Positions 1 to 8,072 of a stretch of 64,000 bases of DNA are shown here, piece by piece. The notes below the pieces were generated by a model. That model was not told the origin of the DNA, made no database searches, and saw only the letters and a list, made by a program, of their open reading frames with translations. The translations under genes and the position numbers were made by a program. This stretch comes from Bartonella queenslandensis (GTDB taxonomy: Bacteria > Pseudomonadota > Alphaproteobacteria > Rhizobiales > Rhizobiaceae), in assembly GCF_018155095.1 (NCBI RefSeq), contig NZ_NAAI01000007.1, positions 53,674-117,673 on the forward strand, in the 5' to 3' direction. Numbering within the stretch: position 1 is the first letter of the stretch; each line of letters begins with the position of its first letter.

Positions 1-221
1 CGTTTTGTCTCTAGTTAGGAGAGCAATTTAATTCTTTACATCACATTATCGCATAATATATATTATGGAACTTTTTTTGAAAAGTACATTTTATAGCAAC
101 TTTAAAAAATGAATAACCATTCCTATGAATATTTTCCACAAACCATATGAAAACATATGAGTTATTGAGTTATTTGGCAATTGGAGTCTGATCTTGTTTT
201 ATTCTGCTTCAAAATCTTTAA

Positions 222-635
222 TCATAATCGTTTTTTATTTTTTACTCTTTTAAAAAAAATCATCATAATTTGTAGGATCACAAAAGTTAAAAATAATATT
301 CCATGAAATAATGGTACAAATGGCTGAGAAATAAAATTGGAATAATAGATTGTGATTGTTTCAATCAATGCTGCACTACACCATAAAATAATGCCCCATA
401 AGGAATACATCCAAAGTCCAATCAAGGCAACAGGATAGAGAATGGCCAATATCGCTGATGCAAATTGCCACTGCCAAGGCATAAGGTCAAAACGCCATAG
501 AATACCCGGAAAAACACCAACAAGGCGTATCCAATAAAAAATACTCAAACTTAAGCAAATAAACGCCAAAAACCGTAAATAACAGTTATAAATTAAATCG
601 ATTTTTGAAATCCGTTTGTGTGCATTATTTTTCAC
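222..635 (-). CDS. DUF6163-like small inner-membrane protein
   Basis: A 137-residue protein with four or so hydrophobic segments separated by short loops and a basic C-terminal tail (KRVKNKKRL), so an integral membrane protein. The layout and the tryptophan/proline-rich first half resemble the uncharacterised DUF6163 proteins of Rhizobiales. That assignment is from memory of the family and no function is known. Translation starts at a GTG that overlaps the TGA stop of the upstream hydrolase gene (GTGA), which is typical translational coupling. It is the last gene of a three-gene minus-strand operon with a phosphatidylcholine synthase gene and an enoyl-CoA hydratase-family gene. Confidence 0.75.
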   Translation of the reverse strand: MKNNAHKRISKIDLIYNCYLRFLAFICLSLSIFYWIRLVGVFPGILWRFDLMPWQWQFASAILAILYPVALIGLWMYSLWGIILWCSAALIETITIYYSNFISQPFVPLFHGILFLTFVILQIMMIFFKRVKNKKRL

Positions 636-1678
636 AATAATAGCTCTTGTTCAATAGGTTTGAAGTAAGAATTGACCATTTCATCTGTTACATTTGAAAG
701 TTTATCGGGCTGCCATTGAGGAGTTTTATCCTTATCGATTAACATAGCACGTATCCCTTCATGAAAATCATGTGCATTAATCATATGATGTGCAATGCGG
801 TTTTCAATTTTTATACAATCTTCTAAAGTTTTAGGTGTATTTTGTTTCATTTGTTTCCAGATAACTTTTAAACTTATCGGAGAACGTGACTGCAAAATAT
901 CATAACATTCTTTAGCAAATAAAATACCTTCATTACTTTTTTTATTAAGCAATTCAAGACATTCTTCTAATGTCTGAGCACTAAAACAAGAGTTAATGAT
1001 ACAACGTATTTCATGACTTGTTTCATAGTCTTTTGTAATTGCGCACTCCTCTAAAGCTAAAGTAGGATTTCCTTTCTCAATAATAGCTTTTCTAATTTTA
1101 TCAAATTCAATTTCAGGAACGGCATGTGTTGCTAATCCTAAATTTAAACAATCTCCCCATTTTATATGTGCACCAGTCAATGCAAGATAAATGCCAAAAT
1201 GATTGGGAAGAGATGGTAAGAAAAAACTTGCACCAACATCTGGAAAAAAACCAATTGCAGCTTCTGGCATAGCAAAAATGGTATTTTCTGTAACAATTCG
1301 ATGTGAACCATACAGAGAAATGCCTACCCCTCCTCCCATCCAAATACCGTTTAAGAAAGAAATGTAAGGCTTAGAAAAACGCTTGATATAAGCATTTAAA
1401 CTATATTCATCCCTAAAATATTGATAAGCAGAGGCACTTTTTCCCATACGATAGATTTCTACAACATCTCCACCAGCACAAAAAGCACGCCCCTCCCCTT
1501 CAATTAAGACACAAGAAATATCATAATCTATTTCCCAAATCTTGAGAGCTTTTTTTAAAGCAGAAACCATTCGTTGATTAAGAGCATTTAATGCTAAAGG
1601 GCGTGAGAATTTTATAATACCAGCACGCCCTTCTTTCGTAAAAGAAATATCATTCCCCGCTCCAAAATCAATTTGCAT
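632..1678 (-). CDS. enoyl-CoA hydratase/isomerase family protein, 3-hydroxyisobutyryl-CoA hydrolase type
   Basis: A 348-residue crotonase-fold protein. The first half carries the oxyanion-hole region (GRAFCAGGDVVEIY, about residues 64-77) and the MPEAAIGFFPDVGASFFLP segment (about residues 139-157). The second segment is characteristic of 3-hydroxyisobutyryl-CoA hydrolases of valine catabolism rather than ordinary enoyl-CoA hydratases. The length (about 350) also fits HIBCH and not the 260-residue hydratases. The ATG start has AAGGGTG a few bases upstream. It lies 22 bp after the phosphatidylcholine synthase stop and overlaps the following small membrane protein gene by GTGA, so the three are probably co-transcribed. 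Substrate choice is inferred from family motifs only. Confidence 0.85.
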   Translation of the reverse strand: MQIDFGAGNDISFTKEGRAGIIKFSRPLALNALNQRMVSALKKALKIWEIDYDISCVLIEGEGRAFCAGGDVVEIYRMGKSASAYQYFRDEYSLNAYIKRFSKPYISFLNGIWMGGGVGISLYGSHRIVTENTIFAMPEAAIGFFPDVGASFFLPSLPNHFGIYLALTGAHIKWGDCLNLGLATHAVPEIEFDKIRKAIIEKGNPTLALEECAITKDYETSHEIRCIINSCFSAQTLEECLELLNKKSNEGILFAKECYDILQSRSPISLKVIWKQMKQNTPKTLEDCIKIENRIAHHMINAHDFHEGIRAMLIDKDKTPQWQPDKLSNVTDEMVNSYFKPIEQELLL

Positions 1679-1700
1679 TTAACACCCTTTTTAAAAACAA

Positions 1701-2516
1701 CTAATTTATTGTTTTTTTATTTTTTGCCCCCAGTTGAGGAAATATTTGCATGATCGCGCCAATACAATATATATAAATTCCCGTTATTGAAATCCCTAAT
1801 TTAACCCAATATGGAGCCTCTAATTGATAAAAGAAGGCTACAACACCAAAGAAACACCATAAGAGAAAAATTGGAAAATTAATTCTCCGTAAACGAAGGA
1901 CTCTTACAGGATGGATGAAATAAATTGGCAAAAAAGATATAATTGCTGATACAACAATGATGATAAAGGTAATCCACTCCTCTGGTCGTACAACAAAAAG
2001 TGAAAAAACCATCATATTCCAAACAACAGGAAATCCTTTAAAAAAGTTTTCTTTGGTTTTCATACCAGTGTCGGCATAATAAATAGCCGATGAAATAACA
2101 ATGATTGCACTCAATGCAAACGATAGCCCTACCCCCATAAAACCACTTTGATAGAGAGCAAAAGCAGGAATTAAAACATAAGTTACATAATCAATGATAT
2201 TATCTAACAACTCTCCAGACCATGTTGGAAGTACGTATTTAACATCAAGTTTGCGTGCAATTGGTCCATCTATACCATCAACGAGCAGTGCAAGACCAAG
2301 CCAACAGAACATAGCTGTCCATTCTTTTTGAGAAGCCGATATAAGAGAAAGAAATGCTAAAAATGATCCCGAAGCTGTTAGTAAATGAACAGAAAAAGCT
2401 TTTGCTTGGGGCATTGTTACTTTTTTATGGCGTAATAATTTAGCATTTGTTTTGATTTTTTTTGTTAGTTTACGTTTCAAGGTTTTCTTATCCTCGTTTT
2501 TAAAGTCTTCATCCAT
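1701..2516 (-). CDS. pcs: phosphatidylcholine synthase (CDP-alcohol phosphatidyltransferase)
   Basis: A 271-residue multi-pass membrane enzyme. The CDP-alcohol phosphotransferase signature is visible as DGIDGPIARKLDV followed by GELLDNIIDY (about residues 80-112); its aspartates bind the metal and the CDP moiety. The spacing with a longer insert between the two halves is that of bacterial phosphatidylcholine synthases (EC 2.7.8.24), which condense choline with CDP-diacylglycerol in the inner membrane. About eight hydrophobic helices follow a basic, cytosolic N-terminus (K-rich first 35 residues). Phosphatidylcholine is a normal lipid of host-associated Rhizobiales, Brucella and Bartonella. 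First gene of a minus-strand operon, divergent from the flavin monooxygenase gene. Confidence 0.93.
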   Translation of the reverse strand: MDEDFKNEDKKTLKRKLTKKIKTNAKLLRHKKVTMPQAKAFSVHLLTASGSFLAFLSLISASQKEWTAMFCWLGLALLVDGIDGPIARKLDVKYVLPTWSGELLDNIIDYVTYVLIPAFALYQSGFMGVGLSFALSAIIVISSAIYYADTGMKTKENFFKGFPVVWNMMVFSLFVVRPEEWITFIIIVVSAIISFLPIYFIHPVRVLRLRRINFPIFLLWCFFGVVAFFYQLEAPYWVKLGISITGIYIYCIGAIMQIFPQLGAKNKKTIN

Positions 2517-2695
2517 CTACCAATACGCCATTTTACCTATGATATGACTCAGCGTAAAAAAAATCATAAAAAGGTTACTTTTTTATATCGCATTATTTAT
2601 TACATAATATAATAGAAGAGCTTCATACAATAAAAAGAGAGCAATCATTTAGAAATGTTAAAATATTTGCTCAATGAGGAAAGGCTCAACGCGTT

Positions 2696-3922
2696 GTGAT
2701 ACTTGAAAAGAAAGAATATAAAGCTATTACTGTTATTGGTGCTGGTCCTGTCGGGATGTTAGCAGCGTTAAGGCTTGCACATAAAGGATTTTCTATTTTT
2801 CTTGTTGGTCCCCCTGCTCATACCGATGAGTTACGAACAACAGCTCTTATGATGCCTGCAATACGCACACTTCAAAAACTTAATATTTGGGAGAGTCTTC
2901 AAAAACATGCTGCTGTTTTATCTTCCATGAGAATTATAGATATAACTTCTAGGATTGTGCGCGCTCCTACGGTGCATTTTTCTTCTGCTGAAATTGGTGA
3001 AAAAGCTTTTGCCTATAATATACCCAATATTGAATTAAACAATGCTTTAGTCGATGCCGTTACACATATGCCCAACATTAAAAGATTTGTTTCTGAAGCC
3101 AAATCTTTCTATCATACAAAAAGCCATGTATGTATTACTCTTGCTGATGGTAAGACCATTCAAGCACCACTTGTTATTGCTGCTGATGGACGTCACTCTC
3201 TTACACGTGTAGCCGCAGGAATAAGTATTAAACAGTGGAACTATCCACAAAAAGCACTTGTTCTCAACTTTTCTCATGAGTTTTCTCATCAAAATACATC
3301 AACTGAATTTCATACAGAACATGGTCCATTTACACAGGTTCCGCTACTAGGACGAAGATCCAGTCTTGTATGGGTCGTTCATCCTTCCCGTGCTGAGGAA
3401 TTATTGAGTATAGAAACAAACGCGATTGCAAAAATAATCGAAAACCAAATGCAATCAATGCTTGGAACGCTAACCCTAGAAACATCAATTCAAGCATGGC
3501 CGCTTTCAGGACTTCTTGCTCATCATTTTGCTGCCAATCGAACGATTTTAGTCGGGGAAGCTGCTCATGTTTTTCCCCCTATTGGAGCACAGGGGTTAAA
3601 TTTAGGATTCCGTGATGTTCAAACTTTGATTGATATTTTACCCAATCAAATATCTGATTCTAACTCTAAAATGGTTGTTAGACAATATAACCAATACCGC
3701 AAACCAGATATATTAACCCGAAGTCTAGCTGTTCATACTCTCAACTCTGCTTTGCTTTCTCATATGTTGCCTGTTCATATCATGCGCAGTATTGGGCTTG
3801 GTTTATTACATAATTGCTCGCCATTACGTAATTTATTGATGCGTGAAGGAATGTATCCCGGTTACGGATTTAAAGAAATGATGCAAATATTTCCAACAAA
3901 ATCGCCTCAAAAACTCTATTGA
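2696..3922 (+). CDS. UbiH/UbiF-family FAD-dependent monooxygenase
   Basis: A 408-residue flavoprotein hydroxylase. Seen: the N-terminal dinucleotide-binding loop VIGAGPVGMLAALRL (residues about 13-27), the DG motif at AADGRHSLTR (about residues 162-171) and the second FAD motif GEAAHVFPPIGAQGLNLGFRD (about residues 288-308). This last motif is the ubiquinone-biosynthesis hydroxylase signature. The family inserts hydroxyl groups into the ubiquinone ring at the inner membrane. Which ring position this paralogue modifies cannot be told from sequence. The start codon is GTG, with AGGAAAGG about 15 bp upstream. Divergent from pcs across about 180 bp, which must hold both promoters. Confidence 0.88.
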   Translation: MILEKKEYKAITVIGAGPVGMLAALRLAHKGFSIFLVGPPAHTDELRTTALMMPAIRTLQKLNIWESLQKHAAVLSSMRIIDITSRIVRAPTVHFSSAEIGEKAFAYNIPNIELNNALVDAVTHMPNIKRFVSEAKSFYHTKSHVCITLADGKTIQAPLVIAADGRHSLTRVAAGISIKQWNYPQKALVLNFSHEFSHQNTSTEFHTEHGPFTQVPLLGRRSSLVWVVHPSRAEELLSIETNAIAKIIENQMQSMLGTLTLETSIQAWPLSGLLAHHFAANRTILVGEAAHVFPPIGAQGLNLGFRDVQTLIDILPNQISDSNSKMVVRQYNQYRKPDILTRSLAVHTLNSALLSHMLPVHIMRSIGLGLLHNCSPLRNLLMREGMYPGYGFKEMMQIFPTKSPQKLY

Positions 3923-4367
3923 GAAATAATGGATAATAATACAAAATAAATGCTAATTTTGTATCTAACTTACTTATCAAAAATAAAAAAATAGTAATAA
4001 GTAAATAATATATAAATAACAAAAGAAATATTTCTTTCTAAGAATGCATTTTACAATAAAGTTAAAGTTATAATATATCTATAACTCATAAATTCTGAAC
4101 ATTAATATAAATACTTAAAATAATGATGTAAAATAAAGTAAAAAATATAATATATATTTTTATAATCTTGTATTAAATATAAAATTTATAGCTAAAAAAT
4201 AATAATATTATTCAATATTAATTAAAAAATAAATAATGAAAAACATTTTCATTTAATCAATAAATTTTCACTTTTTTGTTAAGTATAATTTTTAAAATAA
4301 AATCATCTTGGGAACTTGTTAGCAATACAACGGTTAATTAAAGATTGTTTCAACAGAGAGTGACAAG
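3923..4367. other. AT-rich intergenic region, no gene seen
   Basis: About 445 bp of very AT-rich sequence between the flavin monooxygenase gene and the small secreted-protein gene. No ORF of useful length, tRNA or clear terminator hairpin was recognised. The 3' end must hold the promoter and the GAGAGTGACAAG ribosome-binding region of the following gene. Confidence 0.5.
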
Positions 4368-4712
4368 ATGAAACTAAATAGCATTTTGAAATTAAGTGTT
4401 TTTTTTATGATGATTGTATGTGTTTCGTTGATCGTCACGACTTCAATTAGTGAAGTTTTTCATCTTCCTTATTGTCAAACCTTTACCTATAATTCTACTC
4501 AAAATGTCGCTAAAATAGGACAGAATTCATTTACTGCTACACAAGTTAAAAATTGTCTTATGCAAAACGGTTTTGAAAACCTTAAACGATTGCGTTTAGA
4601 TGACAAAGGCATCTGGCGTGCTTTAGTAAAATTTAACAAGTCACATTTTTTCGTATCCGTTGACTATTCGGGAACAATTAGCATTCAAAAAGAAAGAAAA
4701 AAATATGATTGA
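4368..4712 (+). CDS. small secreted protein with a PepSY-like C-terminal half
   Basis: A 114-residue protein. Residues about 6-28 form a hydrophobic N-terminal signal or anchor segment. The remainder is soluble and contains a stretch of the type NCLMQNGFENLKRLRLDD / GIWRALVKF / VSVDYSGTISI. It reads like a PepSY-type unit: a helix with a conserved glycine and aromatic residue, then three short strands ending in a D-x-x-G-x-I turn. Two cysteines (about residues 35 and 64) could form a periplasmic disulfide. No function is assigned. The stop codon overlaps the probable ATG of the next gene by 8 bp, suggesting the two are translated together. The gene is probably real (RBS, signal segment, coupling), but the PepSY call is inference. 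Confidence 0.65.
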   Translation: MKLNSILKLSVFFMMIVCVSLIVTTSISEVFHLPYCQTFTYNSTQNVAKIGQNSFTATQVKNCLMQNGFENLKRLRLDDKGIWRALVKFNKSHFFVSVDYSGTISIQKERKKYD

Positions 4713-5046
4713 TTTTAAAACTTACAGCAATGTTTTTGTTCATCATTGTAAGAAAAAAAAATTCAAAAAGTTCTGTCATTCTATTAAAGAATTTGCTTTC
4801 ATTGGTGGTTTAAATGGTAGCATATCAGGTGCAATCGCAGCAACTCTTGCTACTTATGGTTATATTGCTCTTCCAGGATTAGGTCCAATTATTGCAATGG
4901 GGTTAGGAGTAGCACTTTCTGCCGGAATGATAATAGGAGCGCTCATAGGATCAGGAATGGGGGGGAGTGTTGGTATATGCTGTATTGTATGGGAAATTTA
5001 TATGAATCATAATACTCCTTTATCTTATAAATTTCACGATGAATAA
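4705..5046 (+). CDS. glycine-zipper hydrophobic small protein
   Basis: A 113-residue protein if translation begins at the ATG that overlaps the end of the previous gene; an in-frame upstream extension to 4660 is possible but lies inside that gene. A short basic N-terminal region (HHCKKKKFKKFCH) is followed by about 65 hydrophobic residues very rich in glycine and alanine with repeated GxxxG spacing. This includes an LPGLGPIIAMGLG segment and then GALIGSGMGGSVG. Such glycine-zipper stretches occur in membrane-inserting stress proteins, holin-like and bacteriocin-like proteins. Here the sequence shows only that it is likely to insert into a membrane. Coupled to the upstream secreted protein. 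Function unknown. Confidence 0.6.
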   Translation: MIDFKTYSNVFVHHCKKKKFKKFCHSIKEFAFIGGLNGSISGAIAATLATYGYIALPGLGPIIAMGLGVALSAGMIIGALIGSGMGGSVGICCIVWEIYMNHNTPLSYKFHDE

Positions 5047-5472
5047 AAAGTTCTCGTCATTTTTTCTATGAACAAAATATTAAAATCATCAACAAATTAT
5101 ATGCTCTGTTTTTTAATGAAGCGATCATCATATTATTTATAAATGAAATAATAACTAACTTATTAAAATTGCTTGATTAATTTCTTATTATACCTCAAAA
5201 AATAGATTTTTTAAAAGCATCTCTTGAAAAAATATAAGTGAGATATAATTACCCATCTATAAAAGATAAATTTTTTATAGATCAAAAATGAGAGTTATGT
5301 ACAGAAATAATAAAAATATACTTTAATTTAGTTATTTTTTCTAAGCATTAATATCTATATATAATTATTTTTCTTAAAGTTTAATTTAAGATCAGTGTAT
5401 CTATTATTAAAAATTTAATTAATAGTTATTTTGTTGAATAAAAATTATTTAAAGTTAAGTATAAAGGTATTT
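5047..5472. other. AT-rich intergenic region, no gene seen
   Basis: About 425 bp, strongly AT-rich, between the glycine-zipper gene and sodC. No ORF, RNA gene or strong hairpin recognised. It presumably contains the sodC promoter near its 3' end. Confidence 0.45.
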
Positions 5473-6000
5473 ATGAAAAAAATATTGTTATCATTATTAG
5501 TTTCTATGGCATTTTTAATGTATAAAAGCTGTGCATTAGCGCTATCAACAAAAGTAAATATTTATAAACTAGAAGATAATAATTCCAAAAAGGCTATTGG
5601 TAGCATTAAAATTGAAGAAAATGCACACGGTTTAATTTTTATCCCTAATTTATCTGCTTTACCAGAAGGGATGCATGGTTTTCACGTACATGTAAATCCT
5701 TCATGTGATACAAAAGATGGTATAATTGGTGGAAGTGCAGGTGGACATTATGACCCTGAGCATACCGGAAAACATTTAGGACCTTATAATGTCAATGGTC
5801 ATCTCGGTGATTTACCAACACTTTATGTTGATAAGCAAGGGAATGCTACGATGAGCGTTCTTGCTCCGCGATTGAAAAAAATCTCTGAAATTACAGGGCG
5901 CTCGTTAATGATTCATTTAGGCGCTGATAATCAATCAGATAAACCATTACCGCTTGGTGGAGGTGGAGCACGTCTGGCGTGCGGCATTATTGAAAAATAA
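5473..6000 (+). CDS. sodC: periplasmic Cu/Zn superoxide dismutase
   Basis: A 175-residue protein that converts superoxide to oxygen and hydrogen peroxide in the periplasm. The chosen ATG at 5473 has AAAGGT upstream and yields a proper signal peptide (MKKILLSLLVSMAFLM...ALA, cleavage near residue 23). An upstream in-frame TTG at 5431 would add 14 residues ahead of it and is unlikely. Copper and zinc ligands are visible in HGFHVH, GGHYDPE and NGHLGD. The disulfide cysteines lie in PSCDTKDG and ARLACGII, and the electrostatic-loop region ends in PLGGGGARLACG as in other bacterial SodC proteins. In intracellular pathogens SodC protects against host-derived superoxide. Monocistronic by spacing. 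Confidence 0.96.
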   Translation: MKKILLSLLVSMAFLMYKSCALALSTKVNIYKLEDNNSKKAIGSIKIEENAHGLIFIPNLSALPEGMHGFHVHVNPSCDTKDGIIGGSAGGHYDPEHTGKHLGPYNVNGHLGDLPTLYVDKQGNATMSVLAPRLKKISEITGRSLMIHLGADNQSDKPLPLGGGGARLACGIIEK

Positions 6001-6709
6001 AGAGAGTCTTGTGCTAACCTGTGATAGTGCGCACTCTCTTCAATTATAATATAAGATGTAATAGGAGTTTATTCTTTATATTTTAATAAATTAAGTAAAT
6101 TATGTAACTATTTGAAAAAATGATACTTTTTTGAATATTTAATACAGATAATAAACAACTTAATAATATCAGAATGAACAGTGAACGGAACTGAGAAAAT
6201 AACAAGATAAATTCTTTATAAGAAGACTTCAACACGATAAATGGTATTTTCAATGCTTGCTTTAACCTGTAAGCATCCTTCATTTGTGGAGAATTAATTT
6301 TCCAATTTTTTTCTTATGGTGTTTCTTTGCTGTTGCTGCTTTTTTTATCAATCAGAGGCTTCATATAGAATCAGCAAAGTTTAATTCCATTCTCTACAGT
6401 GACAAATATATAGTAAATTATAGTCATTAAATCTAGTATCTAATAAATCACACCCTCCGCATAAAGTTAAATAGATTTAAAATAGAATTTTCATCCATCA
6501 CAGCTTGGTGCAGACACAAAAAATTTATTGATTCAATATTAGTATAATCGCTTGAAATTATTTAATACTGTAATAGTTATAATCTATAATTTAAGTAAAA
6601 AAGACTAATTATCATTGTAATTAATATAATCAGTCAAATAAAGTAGTTAGAGTAATTTTTATACTCTGAACGAAATAGCTTTTAAACTATAGAGACTTTT
6701 TAATACCCC
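6001..6709. other. intergenic region between sodC and the restriction island
   Basis: About 710 bp of AT-rich DNA. Just after sodC there is a small imperfect inverted repeat (AGAGAGT ... ACTCTCT, about 6001-6040) that could act as a weak terminator; no long T-run follows. A 66-codon minus-strand ORF (6083-6283) is hydrophobic and low in complexity, and is not convincing as a gene. Nothing else was recognised. Confidence 0.4.
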
Positions 6710-7648
6710 TCATGGATACATATGATCCCAATCGGATGCTCGCATCTCGCCGGTTTGATAAAATTGACGAATGAGCTTGATATAATGAAGAAAGTCTTTG
6801 TTTTCCTCCACTAGTCTATTAGCAGTATCCCAATCAATATCACGACGTTCTTTCGCTGGAATGATGATTTCACTCTCAGAAGCGTTTTCCTTGTTGAGTC
6901 TTATAAATCCAATTCCATGCAAACTTGAAAGCATCCGAAGCTCTTTTAATGTATCAACACCTTCAACTTCACTAGCCACTAAATAACTAAAATTAGCCCA
7001 TGAAGAATTGCTCACTGTTTGAAAAAATGCTTTTCGTAAATTTGAACGATTGATGAGAATTTTTACTTCAAAAGACCAAAGCTTCGTCTTTTTATCAAAA
7101 TATTGCAAAACGCAGTCTTTGATTTCACGATTCCATTCCCTGCTTAAATCTTGTATCCCTACGAGATCTGGATAAAGCCATTTATTCCCACCAGAACCAT
7201 GTTTATTACGAGAACATTTCTCATTAATGCGCTTGCTGTAAACTGAAAGCTCTGACCATAAAAATTTAGATAAAAACGGATAAAGATCATATTCTTTAAC
7301 AGAAACATCTTCTGTCTTACCTTCTTCATAGTCCTCTGCTGCATCAATTTCAGCGCTATCTGTTTGTTTAGTAAAATAATACTGCCGTGGTCGACCTTCA
7401 GTGGTTTTAATTTCTGGATAACGCTTTTGTAATTGAGGACGTTTTGCTCCTATTTCAGCGACAATTTGCTGAATAAGATCCGAATCACTATTAAGGGGAG
7501 TGATCGTTGCCGTTGAATTCTTTTGTTTTTGGCGACATTTTTCTGTATAATTTTCAAATATCCATTGCGCAATTTCTCGAGCTGTAAATTTTTTTGTCGG
7601 ATTTTTTTTTAAAAAATTAAAAACAGTGTTTGTTAAATTCAAAGTCAT
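6710..7648 (-). CDS. HrgA-like (COG2958) restriction-associated protein
   Basis: A 312-residue protein. The first 95 or so residues look like a winged-helix module of the HARE-HTH/COG2958 kind: TVFNFLKKNPTKKFTAREIAQWI, then RYPEIKTTEGRPRQYYFT. The second half contains a nuclease-fold-like core (YPDLVGIQDL ... LWSFEVKILI, with Asp and Glu-x-Lys on adjacent strands). Proteins of this family, such as Helicobacter HrgA, are found next to restriction-modification genes. The gene is the last of the minus-strand type III island, separated from res by about 420 bp, so it may have its own promoter. A DNA-cleaving or DNA-binding role is inferred from the neighbourhood and fold. Confidence 0.75.
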   Translation of the reverse strand: MTLNLTNTVFNFLKKNPTKKFTAREIAQWIFENYTEKCRQKQKNSTATITPLNSDSDLIQQIVAEIGAKRPQLQKRYPEIKTTEGRPRQYYFTKQTDSAEIDAAEDYEEGKTEDVSVKEYDLYPFLSKFLWSELSVYSKRINEKCSRNKHGSGGNKWLYPDLVGIQDLSREWNREIKDCVLQYFDKKTKLWSFEVKILINRSNLRKAFFQTVSNSSWANFSYLVASEVEGVDTLKELRMLSSLHGIGFIRLNKENASESEIIIPAKERRDIDWDTANRLVEENKDFLHYIKLIRQFYQTGEMRASDWDHMYP

Positions 7649-8072
7649 ATGTAAAACAGCCCACTTTTATCTTCTGGATATCTCATTATATTCAGATGTT
7701 TCAAAAGAAAAAACAACAAACTGTTTATTTTTTTTGAAAAAAGCTGTCTATAAAATTAAAATATTTTTCTGAATTTATAACTATAAACTCAAGTTTTTCA
7801 TATAAAGAAAGTAAGATTATATTTTCATCAAAAATTGTAAATGAGCTGTAAATTCCTATAAAAAAGCATAATCTTGTATAATTATTCTATATATTTTTTC
7901 CTTTTTATTTTAATGTTTTTAGAAAAAATAATAATTTTCTACTTTAAGAAATCCCTAATATTTTAAAATTAATGATGCGATAATGCAGGAAATTAAAAAT
8001 AATATTTAAATATCTGATTGCCCTTCACATCCGTTAATTAAAAAACTTATGTATTTTTTTTGAAGCAAAAAG
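7649..8072. other. AT-rich spacer between res and the HrgA-like gene
   Basis: About 420 bp of very AT-rich sequence with no ORF of note inside an otherwise tightly packed island. It may hold a promoter for the HrgA-like gene or be the remains of a lost gene. I see no repeat or hairpin that would decide. Confidence 0.4.

Noticed and set aside
6083..6283. 66-codon hydrophobic minus-strand ORF between sodC and the restriction island
   Set aside because: Low-complexity, Ile/Leu/Ser-rich translation of AT-rich DNA, without a clear ribosome-binding site or family resemblance.
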